From Acinetobacter sp. ANC 3929 (GTDB lineage Bacteria > Pseudomonadota > Gammaproteobacteria > Pseudomonadales > Moraxellaceae), in contig NZ_KB850001.1 in assembly GCF_000369405.1 (NCBI RefSeq), positions 96,001 to 160,000 of the forward strand: a stretch of 64,000 nucleotides of DNA, written 5' to 3'. The translations under genes were made by a program, and so were the position numbers. Shown piece after piece: positions 16,782-25,653 of the stretch. Numbering within the stretch: position 1 is the stretch's first letter; each line of letters starts with the position of its first letter. Below the pieces are notes generated by a model. The model made no database searches. It worked only from the letters and a program-made list of their open reading frames with translations, and was not told the DNA's origin.

Positions 16782-17324
16782 ATGAGAAAAATAAAGATGA
16801 AACATGCATCAGATCATCATGAAAACGAACGTGATATCCAGCATCGAGAGCATCACCGTTCAGGCCGCCGTGGACGCTTATTCGAATCAGGCCGTATGAA
16901 ATTATTGGTTTTGCATCTAATCCAGCAAAGTCCCAAACACGGTTATGAAATCATTAAAGAAATTAGTGATTTAGTCGGGGATGGTTATAGCCCAAGCGCG
17001 GGTACGATTTACCCAACGCTGACCAGCCTAGAAGAAATGAATTTGATTACTTTGCTAGACGCTGAGCGTAAGCAATATCAAGTCACTGAATATGGCGAAG
17101 CTTATTTAAAAGAGCAGCAAGACATGTTGCTAGCGCTCCTGCAAAAGCTGCGATTGAGACATGAAATTCATAATAATGATCAGTTGATTGATATTCATCG
17201 TGCTATGGAGAATTTAAAAACAGCACTACGTCTAAAACTCAATATCGCTGATTTGCAACAAGAGCAGATCCATCAAATTGCTGAAAAAATTGATCAAGCG
17301 GCGATTGCGATTGGGCGGTTATAA
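16782..17324 (+). CDS. PadR family transcriptional regulator
   Basis: This protein of about 180 residues has a His/Arg-rich leader and then GRMKLLVLHLIQQSPKHGYE and SPSAGTIYPTLTSLEEMNL, the winged-helix core of PadR. A C-terminal helical dimerisation part follows. ATGs at 16782 and 16797 and a TTG at 16773 are possible starts; none has a strong ribosome binding site, so the N-terminus is uncertain. It is followed closely by a very small reading frame with a good GGAGG site. PadR proteins respond to phenolics or other small ligands; the ligand is unknown here. The histidines could bind metal. Confidence 0.88.
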   Translation: MRKIKMKHASDHHENERDIQHREHHRSGRRGRLFESGRMKLLVLHLIQQSPKHGYEIIKEISDLVGDGYSPSAGTIYPTLTSLEEMNLITLLDAERKQYQVTEYGEAYLKEQQDMLLALLQKLRLRHEIHNNDQLIDIHRAMENLKTALRLKLNIADLQQEQIHQIAEKIDQAAIAIGRL

Positions 17325-17337
17325 GTTGGAGGCAAAG

Positions 17338-17406
17338 ATGTTAGAGCTACAACAGAAAATCAAACAGGCACAATTACTGCGTTCATTAAAAGTTGTATTT
17401 AACTGA
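17338..17406 (+). CDS. 22-codon reading frame after padR
   Basis: A GGAGG site (17328-17332) precedes an ATG by 5 bases. The frame reads MLELQQKIKQAQLLRSLKVV and then two more residues before TGA. It starts 13 bases after the padR stop and is followed by a small GACCTG/CAGGTC hairpin at 17416-17430. It may be a real short peptide or the remnant of a larger operon gene. No homology is recognised. Confidence 0.35.
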   Translation: MLELQQKIKQAQLLRSLKVVFN

Positions 17407-17469
17407 TATCAAGTTGACCTGATGCAGGTCGGAATTAAAGAGAGTGCTTAAGCATTCTGGAGCATAGCG

Positions 17470-17766
17470 ATGAAACAACATCAATATCATGTCACGGTAC
17501 AACATTTAAAAGATGCGAAGGGGCAAGTCTCCACCTATGCCGAGCGTTTAGAGTTTTATACAGGCAACCATGATGATATTTTTGAGATCGTGGAACGTTT
17601 AAAAACAGCAGCATTTTTTGATGATCAAACCACCAAGTCATTTGCAGTCGGTTTAAAACTATTTAGTGAAGTGATGCTGGAGAATCGTGATCATCCTCTA
17701 TTTAAAGAGTTTCTCCCTCAGTTCGGTCAGTTTATGAAAAATCTAAAACAGCAAGTGAAGAAGTAG
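17470..17766 (+). CDS. DUF3861 family small protein
   Basis: This 98-residue soluble protein has the DUF3861 pattern: YHVTVQHLKDAKG at the start, LEFYTGNHDDIFEIVERLK near residue 30, and FAVGLKLFSEVMLENRDHPLF near residue 58. No reaction is known for the family. The gene lies downstream of padR and may belong to its operon. The start follows CTGGAGCATAGCG, giving a GGAG site. Confidence 0.78.
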   Translation: MKQHQYHVTVQHLKDAKGQVSTYAERLEFYTGNHDDIFEIVERLKTAAFFDDQTTKSFAVGLKLFSEVMLENRDHPLFKEFLPQFGQFMKNLKQQVKK

Positions 17767-17817
17767 AGATGAAATTGTACAACCCAATCGATCTGATTTT
17801 ATGGAAATGCGCTTAAC

Positions 17818-18087
17818 ATGCAGGAATTGAAAGTAACACCACGCCTTATTACCAAATTGCCTGCCCAATATGCGGCTTGGATCTTGCCGCTGATTTTATC
17901 TTTTTTAATGAGCGGATCCTTGTCGTTTGTGAATATGTGGATGAGCCTTGGTTTCATTCCAGAATTTTTACACAAATGGTTGGCGGCATGGATGTTCTCT
18001 TGGCTGATTGCGTATCCGTTGGTGCTGGTTTTACTGCCATTTGTTCGCCGTTTAACAGGTTTAATTGTTGATATGCAGCCTAAATAA
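17818..18087 (+). CDS. DUF2798 family small membrane protein
   Basis: This 89-residue protein has two hydrophobic segments, WILPLILSFLMSGSLSFVNM and WMFSWLIAYPLVLVLLPFV, the pattern of DUF2798. The family has no defined role. It lies 51 bases after the DUF3861 gene and is probably in the same transcript. Confidence 0.78.
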   Translation: MQELKVTPRLITKLPAQYAAWILPLILSFLMSGSLSFVNMWMSLGFIPEFLHKWLAAWMFSWLIAYPLVLVLLPFVRRLTGLIVDMQPK

Positions 18088-18256
18088 CTTTTTATTGATT
18101 CATATTTTCCAGGCGGGGCTTTTACTTCACTGGAATTGAGATTGTCTCATTGATAACACTCTGTGTATTACTAAAAGACTATATTGAAGAATGATTGTAT
18201 TGTTAAGATCAATACATCAACTCATTGCAATAGCATAGGTAAAAGAGAGCAATATC

Positions 18257-19204
18257 ATGAGCAATAATAACGACTACGATATTTCTGATTCAAAAGACTG
18301 CGAAAATTACATCAATCAATTTATTCAAGAATTCACCATTCGTTCGGCAGAAATTGGTAGGGGAACGATCATTAAGCGTGCTTTACCTAGCCGTCAGAAG
18401 CGTTTGGTGGGAGCATGGTGTTTTCTGGATCACGCTGGACCTGTCAGTTTTCCTGCGGGTGATGGCTTAGATGTGGGACCACATCCACACATTGGTTTGC
18501 AGACCTTCACCTGGATGATTGAAGGTACCATGATGCATACCGATAGCTTGGGTTCCAAGCAGTTGATTCGTCCTAAGCAAGTGAACTTGATGACTGCAGG
18601 GCGAGGAATTTCACATACCGAAGTTGCACCAGATAGTGAAACGAAAATGCATGCTGCACAGCTTTGGATTGCTTTACCAGATGATAAGCTCAATATAGAC
18701 CCTAAATTTGAGCACTATCCAGAATTGCCTGTGGTGAGTAAGGATCAGGTTGAGTTTACCGTGTTGGTCGGTGATTTTCTGGAAACAACTTCACCAGTTC
18801 AAGTACATACGCCTTTGGTCGGTGTAGATCTCACTGCACAAGCTAATACCAAGACCCGTATTCCATTGAACCCCAAATTTGAATATGCCTTCATGGCGCT
18901 AGAGGGGACAGCTCGGGTCAATGGTCATGAACTTAATGCTGACAATATGGTGGTATTAGAAACAGGTTTAACTGAAATTGAAGTCGAATTAACACAAGGT
19001 CATCGTTTATTGTTAATTGGTGGTGAACCGTTTGAATCTCCAATCCTGTTATGGTGGAATTTTGTGGGTCGTACCATGGAAGGTTTAAAGCAGGCGCGCG
19101 AAGACTGGATTAATCATGATGCACGTTTTGGGGAAATTCCAGATTACCAAGGCAAGCGTTTGGAAGCACCTGTATTACCAGATCAAATGAGGGCGTCAAA
19201 ATGA
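18257..19204 (+). CDS. Pirin family protein
   Basis: This 315-residue bicupin protein has the pirin signature GPHPHIGLQTFTWMIEGTMM near residues 74-93 and LMTAGRGISHTEV near residues 114-126, with the metal-binding His and Glu residues of the N-terminal cupin. Bacterial pirins act as quercetinase-like dioxygenases or metabolic regulators; the activity is not predictable here. Its stop overlaps the ATG of the OsmC gene by 4 bases, so the two are translationally coupled. Confidence 0.92.
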   Translation: MSNNNDYDISDSKDCENYINQFIQEFTIRSAEIGRGTIIKRALPSRQKRLVGAWCFLDHAGPVSFPAGDGLDVGPHPHIGLQTFTWMIEGTMMHTDSLGSKQLIRPKQVNLMTAGRGISHTEVAPDSETKMHAAQLWIALPDDKLNIDPKFEHYPELPVVSKDQVEFTVLVGDFLETTSPVQVHTPLVGVDLTAQANTKTRIPLNPKFEYAFMALEGTARVNGHELNADNMVVLETGLTEIEVELTQGHRLLLIGGEPFESPILLWWNFVGRTMEGLKQAREDWINHDARFGEIPDYQGKRLEAPVLPDQMRASK

Positions 19205-19599
19205 GTATTATCGCCAACGCAACAGTCCAGACTTTACCCGAACCGTGGAAAGGTGAGGTGAGTAGTGGTACGCATCAATTTCTAACTGATAAACCTGAAG
19301 CATTTGGTGGACATGATACTGGCCCTGCACCTTATGATTTTCTCACTGCAAGTTTAGCATCCTGTACCATGATTACCTTGCGTATGTATGCCAAACACAA
19401 GGAAATCGATTTAGGTGATTTTTCTGTTGAAGTGGATTTTCATACTAATCGTGAGCAACAGGAACGTATCGAGCGTCGGGTAATATTTCAACAACCTGTT
19501 TCACAAGATTTACAAGAAAAACTTCTTAATGTGTGTAGCAAAACGCCTGTCACTAAAACTTTGTTACGTAGTTTAGACATTCACACCATGATTCTTTAA
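19201..19599 (+). CDS. OsmC family protein
   Basis: This 132-residue protein has the OsmC pattern GPAPYDFLTASLASCTMITL near residues 41-60, including a redox cysteine, and a second cysteine in NVCSKTPVTKTL near residue 112. OsmC/Ohr proteins reduce organic hydroperoxides with paired cysteines. It begins with an ATGA overlap with the pirin gene. A thiol-peroxidase role is inferred from the two cysteines. Confidence 0.88.
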   Translation: MSIIANATVQTLPEPWKGEVSSGTHQFLTDKPEAFGGHDTGPAPYDFLTASLASCTMITLRMYAKHKEIDLGDFSVEVDFHTNREQQERIERRVIFQQPVSQDLQEKLLNVCSKTPVTKTLLRSLDIHTMIL

Positions 19600-19696
19600 G
19601 ACTAAAGTGCTATTGTGCTTGGGCAAAACATAATTCTAAGCGTAACTGTGAGAGGGACTAAAACCATAGTTACGCAGCTAAAAAGCAGGCACAAAA

Positions 19697-20350
19697 ATGA
19701 TTACCTTACATTACCTACAATGCTCACGTTCGTTCCGCATCTTGTGGGCGTTAGAAGAACTTGGTGTGGATTGCCAAGTTGAGTATTATCAAAGGTCAGC
19801 CAGTTACGCAGCCCCAGAAAGCCTCAAACAAATCCATCCTCTCGGTAAAGCACCTATTTTGGTCGATGGGGATGATGTGATTGTTGAATCTGCTGTGATT
19901 CTAGACTATTTACAGCAACAGTATGATCTTCAAAACAAATTTAAACCTCAACAAGCATCTGATCAACGTCAATATTCGTATTGGATGCACTATGCCGAAG
20001 GTTCATTAATGCCTCTATTGGTCATGACTTTGGTGATGAATAGTGTTAGTAAACATGTCCCTTGGGTGATTCGTCCAATTGCAGAAAAAATTGCCGATGG
20101 TGTTAAGGCAAGTTTTGTTCGTCCACGGGTTAAAGAGCATATCCTGTATCTGGAGCAATACTTGTCCGAGCATGATTATTTTGCAGGGGATTTTTCTTTT
20201 GCCGATATTCAAATGGCATTTCCATTAATTGCCATTCAAAACCGTTTACATGGTAAATATCCAAATATTCAGACTTTTGTACAACGTGTCCAGCAACGTC
20301 CAGCGTTTCAACGGGCGGAGCAACGGACTTTGCACTCTCAGTGTGCATAA
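19697..20350 (+). CDS. Glutathione S-transferase family protein
   Basis: This 217-residue protein has an N-terminal thioredoxin-like domain with LQCSRSFRILWALEELGVD and HPLGKAPILVDGDDVIVESA (the cis-Pro and glutathione-contact segment), and a helical C-terminal domain. Ser in CSRSFR is the likely glutathione-activating residue. It follows the pirin/OsmC pair and ends before a strong terminator. Confidence 0.9.
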   Translation: MITLHYLQCSRSFRILWALEELGVDCQVEYYQRSASYAAPESLKQIHPLGKAPILVDGDDVIVESAVILDYLQQQYDLQNKFKPQQASDQRQYSYWMHYAEGSLMPLLVMTLVMNSVSKHVPWVIRPIAEKIADGVKASFVRPRVKEHILYLEQYLSEHDYFAGDFSFADIQMAFPLIAIQNRLHGKYPNIQTFVQRVQQRPAFQRAEQRTLHSQCA

Positions 20351-20356
20351 TTTTGA

Positions 20357-20393
20357 GCATAAAAAAGGGAACATGAAGTTCCCTTTTTTATGC
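20357..20393. terminator. Bidirectional terminator after the GST gene
   Basis: A perfect 16-bp stem pairs 20357-20372 with 20378-20393 around a 5-base loop and contains A6 and T6 tracts. It serves the GST gene and the convergent SPOR-domain gene. Confidence 0.88.
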
Positions 20394-20400
20394 AATCTTG

Positions 20401-21012
20401 TTAGCGTTTAATCACGATGGAATCAATGCCGCTATGTTGTAAAGTTTGCTGCGCTGCAAGCGCAGATTCTTGGCTATCATAGGGTCCTGAGAAAACGCGA
20501 TACCATGTTTGACCATTTTCGACGCTTTTCACCACATCCGCAGATAAACCATTCAAAATAATTTCTGCACGACGTGCATCGGCACTGTCAGGGTCAGGAT
20601 AGCTACGTACTTGTAAAATATAGGTAGCATGTGCAGGAGCAGACGTTTGTTCGCCTGATGTACTATTTGCTGGATCTTCTGTTGTTGTGGTTTCAGGCTT
20701 TGGTGATTCAATAATCACCACGTTGCCTTGAGGTTTGGCCTCAGGCACAGCTTGTTCAGGAATTGGCGTCACTTGCTGTTGAGGAAGTAGGTCATAAAAA
20801 CGGTAGTCTTTATTGGTGTTTTCTTCTTCATAGTGTTCAGACGTTACCTGATTTTTTGTAGGAACAGGTTGCCATGGTTGCCAAAGCATGAGCATCACGG
20901 CAGCACATAGGATCGCGAGAATTGCGACAAGCATTCCTAACCACTTCGGAATGAGTGGTTTTTTAGGCTTGTTTGGTCGTTCAGATACACCACGTTGCGT
21001 TTTTCCAAACAC
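20401..21012 (-). CDS. SPOR domain-containing membrane protein
   Basis: This 203-residue bitopic protein has a cytoplasmic N-terminus with basic residues, one membrane helix (LGMLVAILAILCAAVMLMLW, about residues 25-44), a Pro/Thr/Glu-rich periplasmic linker, and a C-terminal SPOR domain from about residue 127 (ATYILQVRSYPDPDSADARR). SPOR domains bind denuded septal peptidoglycan, so a cell-division role is likely (FtsN- or DedD-like). It lies downstream of argS, as FtsN-like genes often do. Confidence 0.87.
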   Translation of the reverse strand: MFGKTQRGVSERPNKPKKPLIPKWLGMLVAILAILCAAVMLMLWQPWQPVPTKNQVTSEHYEEENTNKDYRFYDLLPQQQVTPIPEQAVPEAKPQGNVVIIESPKPETTTTEDPANSTSGEQTSAPAHATYILQVRSYPDPDSADARRAEIILNGLSADVVKSVENGQTWYRVFSGPYDSQESALAAQQTLQHSGIDSIVIKR

Positions 21013-21060
21013 CAGAAATTCCTCTTGATCCTATTAGATTAGTTGTAACTTGAATCTACT

Positions 21061-21099
21061 TAAAAACAAAGCATTATGTTTAAAAATAATGCTTTGTTT
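21061..21099 (-). terminator. Terminator after argS
   Basis: A 14-bp perfect stem pairs 21064-21077 with 21086-21099. On the minus strand the stem is followed by a T-run. It lies between argS and the SPOR gene, so expression of the latter depends on readthrough or its own promoter. Confidence 0.75.
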
Positions 21100-21153
21100 A
21101 CCATATTGTTTAACAATTATAGCTTAAGTTTACATGTGTTTAAGCTTTGCTGA

Positions 21154-22956
21154 TTACATCGTTTCAGGAGCGGATACACCAAGTAATTCTAAGCCATTGC
21201 GTAAAACCTGCTGTACGTTGATTGAAAGTAATAAACGTGCTTGTGATAATTCGATGTCTTGTTCATCTAACACACGTCCATTGGTTCTATCATCGTACCA
21301 ACCATGAAACAGTGCCGCTAATTCTTTTAAATAAGTGCCAATTTGATGTGGCTCATAAACATTGGCAGCGCGAATAATAATTTCAGGGTAAGCAGCCAGT
21401 TTGGTCAAAATTTCAATTTCAACAGGTAGGCTTAACCGTGCAGCATGATTTCGTGCGAAATTTTCATCAAAATTGATGTTTTTCTCTGGTGCACGAGACA
21501 GCATACGGTTGACACGCGCATGTGCATATTGAATGTAATACACCGCATTGTCTTTACTTTGTGAAACTGCAAGGTCTAAGTCAAAGTCGATGTGTTGTTC
21601 AGATTTACGCATGACATAATAGAAACGTGCGGCATCATTGCCGACTTCCTTACGTAAGTCGCGTAAAGTCACGAACTGACCAGAACGAGACGACATCTGT
21701 ACCATCTCACCACCACGCCACAAGCTGACGAATTGAACCAAAAGTACAGTCAATTTTTTCGAGTCATAGCCCATCGCATCAATGGCAGCTTTGACACGCG
21801 AGATATAACCGTGGTGGTCTGAGCCCCAGATATCAATTAGATCTGTATAGCCACGTTGTAGCTTATTTAGATGGTAAGCGATGTCAGAGGCAAAGTAAGT
21901 GGTTTGACCATTACGACGTTTCACTACACGGTCTTTTTCATCACCAAACTCAGTGGATTTGAACCAGATGTTGCCATCTTTTTCATACAGGAAGCCACGT
22001 TGATCCAGTGTCTCAAGTGCTTCATCAATTTTGTCAGTTAAAGAGTCTTCGCTAAACCATTTGTCAAAAGTTACACCAAAGTCAGCCAAATCATCTTTAA
22101 TATCATCCAAGATGGCATGTAAAGCTGCTTGATGGAATACACGATAAGCTGCGCCTAAGTGTTGTTGTGAGTTTGCGATTAGACCATCGATATGCTTTTC
22201 TTTATCGCCAGAAAGTACGACTTTGTTGCCTTCAGCATCGAGTTCTTCTGCATATTGCACATCTTCTGGTACATCTTTATAAATGTCAGCAACGGCACGA
22301 ACGTGTGCATCGCCATCTTTATCAATAATGCTTTGTGCGATTTCTTTAACGTAGTCGCCTTGATAAGCATTTTTAGGGAAAACCAGTGTTTGCCCAGTCA
22401 ATTCTAAATAACGTAAATAAGTTGAAGTCGCCAAGATATCCATTTGACGGCCAGCATCATTGACATAGTATTCACGGTCAACTTTTGCACCCGTTGCTTC
22501 GAGTAAGTTTGCAACAGTCATACCATACGCTGCACCACGACCATGGCCGACATGCAGGCTAGAGGTTGGGTTGGCAGAGACAAATTCGACTTGGATTTTT
22601 TTAGCTGCATTGGCTTGGCTACGACCATAATCATTTTTTTGTGCTTGGATTTGATCAAGTACTGCGTAGCGTTGGTCTGCATTTAAAAAGAAGTTAATAA
22701 ATCCAGGACCTGCAATTTCTGCTTTGCTGATATCCGCCACTTCAGGCAATGCTGCCAAGATTTTTTCAGCCAGATCGCGAGGTTTCATGCTTGCAACTTT
22801 TGAGCCGATCATGGCGATATTTGAAGCAAAGTCTCCGTGACTTCGGTCTTTGGTACGGGTTAAATGGCTCGTGTTGGTCCAATCGGAAGGAAGTACACCT
22901 TGTTGTTGCAAGGTTTGTACCGCATGATCGAGAGCTGCTTGTATTGCCGTATTCAT
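21154..22956 (-). CDS. argS: Arginyl-tRNA synthetase
   Basis: This class I synthetase of 600 residues has the HIGH-equivalent segment SANPTSSLHVGHGRG near residue 130, a WGSDHHGYISRVKA segment, and the ArgRS-specific MSSRSGQFVTL in place of KMSKS. The C-terminal anticodon-binding domain ends with GLELLGVSAPETM. The ATG at 22956 is chosen; a 12-residue upstream extension from 22992 does not fit the family start MNxAIQ. It charges tRNA-Arg in the cytosol. Confidence 0.96.
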   Translation of the reverse strand: MNTAIQAALDHAVQTLQQQGVLPSDWTNTSHLTRTKDRSHGDFASNIAMIGSKVASMKPRDLAEKILAALPEVADISKAEIAGPGFINFFLNADQRYAVLDQIQAQKNDYGRSQANAAKKIQVEFVSANPTSSLHVGHGRGAAYGMTVANLLEATGAKVDREYYVNDAGRQMDILATSTYLRYLELTGQTLVFPKNAYQGDYVKEIAQSIIDKDGDAHVRAVADIYKDVPEDVQYAEELDAEGNKVVLSGDKEKHIDGLIANSQQHLGAAYRVFHQAALHAILDDIKDDLADFGVTFDKWFSEDSLTDKIDEALETLDQRGFLYEKDGNIWFKSTEFGDEKDRVVKRRNGQTTYFASDIAYHLNKLQRGYTDLIDIWGSDHHGYISRVKAAIDAMGYDSKKLTVLLVQFVSLWRGGEMVQMSSRSGQFVTLRDLRKEVGNDAARFYYVMRKSEQHIDFDLDLAVSQSKDNAVYYIQYAHARVNRMLSRAPEKNINFDENFARNHAARLSLPVEIEILTKLAAYPEIIIRAANVYEPHQIGTYLKELAALFHGWYDDRTNGRVLDEQDIELSQARLLLSINVQQVLRNGLELLGVSAPETM

Positions 22957-23089
22957 AGTTACCGAAAATAAATGTCGCGGAAAAACGACCAATATAGCAA
23001 ATTTTGTCGACTTAAGGGGAGTGGGATTTGTGCGGAATTAACATATTCGCAAAAAACTTTTCTGGGTGAGTCGGGTCTCTGTGATGAGG

Positions 23090-23122
23090 CAGATGCTATG
23101 TCATTGAGAAACATAGCATCTG
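23090..23122. repeat. 12-bp hairpin after the DyP peroxidase gene
   Basis: CAGATGCTATGT (23090-23101) pairs perfectly with ACATAGCATCTG (23111-23122). It starts 6 bases beyond the leftward stop codon and has no T-run on that strand. It is probably a processing or Rho-assisted 3' end. Confidence 0.5.
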
Positions 23123-23128
23123 ATGGTT

Positions 23129-24049
23129 TTAGTCTTCTAAAATTTGTTCTAATAATTCATCACTTGGCGCAAAATAATAAGCACCGTCAATGGCAGTGGT
23201 GAAATGTAGCAAACGATCGTGAATCCCATCGCCCGTGGTGCCAAACATACGTTTTAACATCTCGTCAATAATGCTTAAATTGTTGGTATATGCGACAAAG
23301 AATAAGCCTTGTTCACCTTTACCATCACCATAAGGCAAGCTGTGGCGCAAGATTTCCATTTCCTCACCTTCATCGTCTTCAACAACTGTACGTGCCACAT
23401 GCGAGTTTTCTGGTTTTACATCGTCATCAAGCTCAATCGACTCAAGTTTGGTACGGCCAAACACATGTTCCTGTGCATCGACTTTCAGCATTTGCCATTT
23501 TGCAAGATCATGAATATAACGCTGCGCAAAGATAAAGCTGCCATCGGCAAAAGCACCGGCTGTTTCTGGTAGTAACGCTGCTTCTGCACGGTCATCTGGA
23601 AATTGCGGATTCTCTGTTCCATCAATAAAGCCGGTCATGTCACGGCCGTCAAAGAAGCGGAAACAGGCACGTTCATCCAAGACCTCGACTTTGTCTTGAA
23701 TGCCGCTAAAAAAAGCTTGGCTCATGGCAAAACAAATATCTGCACGCGCACTGGCAAGATGAATAAATACATCGGCAGGTACGACAGGCATATTAAATGC
23801 GCCCTGCTGCGGGTCGAGTTGTTTAAATCCTTCAGGTGTTTCTGAGTTGAGTTGCGCCCAAAGTTCGGGACCAAAAGCGATGGCTGTTTTAATTTGGTCA
23901 TTGGGGTGTTGCGTGATCAAACGGTCACGTGTTGAAAGGAGAGCTTCAATCTGTTGTTTTAATTCGGCAATGGTTAAATCTTTTAAACGTAAAACAATAA
24001 AGCGGGCATGGTCAGAAGGTAATGGAAGAATGACAGATTGCGCAGTCAT
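23129..24049 (-). CDS. DyP-type heme peroxidase
   Basis: This 306-residue protein carries the DyP motif GFIDGTENP near residue 140, the probable proximal heme ligand in ENSHVARTVV near residue 220, and the distal Arg in ILRHSLPYGDG. These enzymes oxidise dyes and phenolics with H2O2. No Tat signal is visible, so it is the cytosolic YfeX-like type rather than EfeB. It is transcribed alone, divergent from a LysE exporter. Confidence 0.92.
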   Translation of the reverse strand: MTAQSVILPLPSDHARFIVLRLKDLTIAELKQQIEALLSTRDRLITQHPNDQIKTAIAFGPELWAQLNSETPEGFKQLDPQQGAFNMPVVPADVFIHLASARADICFAMSQAFFSGIQDKVEVLDERACFRFFDGRDMTGFIDGTENPQFPDDRAEAALLPETAGAFADGSFIFAQRYIHDLAKWQMLKVDAQEHVFGRTKLESIELDDDVKPENSHVARTVVEDDEGEEMEILRHSLPYGDGKGEQGLFFVAYTNNLSIIDEMLKRMFGTTGDGIHDRLLHFTTAIDGAYYFAPSDELLEQILED

Positions 24050-24207
24050 TAAAAACTCCTTAGTTATTTTTAAGGGGGAAAAACAATAATTGTGCCTGAT
24101 GTTGGTTAGGCTGAGTAGCTTATTTGTGAAATTTTATTGCCTAAAAATGCATCGTGATTGGTCAATAAAACGGTATAATTCATCTTTTATTGTTTGACGC
24201 TGTCGTT

Positions 24208-24831
24208 ATGTCTTTGCAGCTTTGGTTTGCTTTTATGTTGGCGTGCTGGGTGATTAGTATCTCGCCAGGCGCAGGCGCAATTGCATCCATGTCGAGTGGA
24301 TTAAACTATGGATTTCGACATGGTTATTGGAATGTGATTGGTTTGCAAGTGGCGTTGCTCATACAAATCCTGATTGTGGCAGCAGGGGTTGGTGTGCTGT
24401 TTGCGACAACGCCTTGGGCTTTTCAGGTGGTCAAATGGTTTGGCGTCGCTTATTTGGTCTATTTGGCCTATAAGCAGTGGACTGCACCGATTCAGGCGAT
24501 TGAGATTCGACAGGAACAACCCCAATCCGCTTTCGCCTTAATATTGAAAGGCTTTGTGGTGAATATGAGTAATCCTAAGGCGATTGTCTTCTTATTGGCT
24601 GTTTTGCCGCAATTTCTGGATTTGAGTCGACCGCAATCGCTGCAATACTTAATCATGGCAGTCACGATGGTGACGATCGACCTGATTGTGATGGCGGGTT
24701 ATACTGGACTGGCATCGAAGGTATTGAGACTGCTTCGCTCACCGACACAGCAAAAATATTTAAATCGTGGTTTTGCGGTGATGTTTGGTGGCGCAGCATT
24801 TTTATTAAGTGCGATTCAACAGTCAAGCTAA
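24208..24831 (+). CDS. LysE/RhtB family exporter
   Basis: This protein of about 207 residues has six hydrophobic segments and the LysE opening ISISPGAGAIASMSSGLNYG, plus VNMSNPKAIVFLLAVLPQF near residue 116. The family exports amino acids or their analogues. The ATG at 24208 is chosen over an upstream TTG at 24190. It ends 10 bases from the convergent znuB gene. The substrate is unknown. Confidence 0.87.
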   Translation: MSLQLWFAFMLACWVISISPGAGAIASMSSGLNYGFRHGYWNVIGLQVALLIQILIVAAGVGVLFATTPWAFQVVKWFGVAYLVYLAYKQWTAPIQAIEIRQEQPQSAFALILKGFVVNMSNPKAIVFLLAVLPQFLDLSRPQSLQYLIMAVTMVTIDLIVMAGYTGLASKVLRLLRSPTQQKYLNRGFAVMFGGAAFLLSAIQQSS

Positions 24832-24840
24832 CTGCCCTGA

Positions 24841-25650
24841 TTAGGCAGATTGAGCTTGGCTTTTTAGTTTTTGCGTGATGAAAATCGCGGCAAAGCAAAG
24901 TGCCATACACAGCACAATACTTAAGCCTGTAGAAATGTTGAGGGCAGCACTCGACCATAGACCGACTGTGACACCGAGCTGCGCCAATACAAACGCCCAA
25001 ATTACCATCTGTTTAGGTGAATGCGCCAGTAAGCGTGCGCTCAGGGCTGGAATCACCAGTAAAGCACCCATCAATAATGAGCCGACCGCACGTAAAGCCA
25101 GTACGGTAAATAATGCCAATAACAACATGAAGATCAAACGTTGCCAATTGGCACTCACGCCTTCACTCATGGCGATATCTGGATCAATCGCAATTTGGAT
25201 CTGTGCTGACCACGAACGATAGAGTACGATTAATGCACCTGCAATCACCACTGCAAACATCGGTAAATCAGCCCACTCGATACTGAGTAAGTCGCCAAAT
25301 AAATAGCTAAGCAATTCGGGACGCAAATTTGGTACTTGCTGAATCAGTAGCAGACCAGAACAGAGTAGGGTGGCAGAGCTTAAAGCGAGTAATGCATCAT
25401 TGGGTAGGCGTGAATCGTGCAAAACCCAAAGAAGAGCCACCAGCAACAGCGCAAGACAAGCAACACCCAGCCAAAAAGGTAAATTCAGAATCCCTGCGAC
25501 GGCCACACCGAGTAAAGTGCCGTGTGCCATGGTGTCCGCAAAAAAAGACATTCTGCGCCAAAGCATCAGGCAGCCGAGAGGAGCCGTTAGAAAAACCAGT
25601 AATGACCCCATGATCCAAGCAGGGAGGAGGAGTTGTAACCATTCCATCAT
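24841..25650 (-). CDS. znuB: Zinc ABC transporter permease
   Basis: This 269-residue inner-membrane protein of the ABC-3 family has about eight helices. It includes GCLMLWRRMSFFADTMAHG near residue 26, the conserved permease segment contacting the ATPase, and LRAVGSLLMGALLVIPA near residue 185. It starts 3 bases after the znuC stop, with ATGs at 25650 and 25647. It works with the ZnuC ATPase and the divergently encoded ZnuA to import zinc. Confidence 0.93.
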   Translation of the reverse strand: MMEWLQLLLPAWIMGSLLVFLTAPLGCLMLWRRMSFFADTMAHGTLLGVAVAGILNLPFWLGVACLALLLVALLWVLHDSRLPNDALLALSSATLLCSGLLLIQQVPNLRPELLSYLFGDLLSIEWADLPMFAVVIAGALIVLYRSWSAQIQIAIDPDIAMSEGVSANWQRLIFMLLLALFTVLALRAVGSLLMGALLVIPALSARLLAHSPKQMVIWAFVLAQLGVTVGLWSSAALNISTGLSIVLCMALCFAAIFITQKLKSQAQSA

Positions 25651-25653
25651 GGC

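Noticed and set aside
22957..22992. N-terminal extension of argS
   Set aside because: The extra 12 residues do not fit the family start, and the ATG at 22956 gives the usual ArgRS N-terminus.
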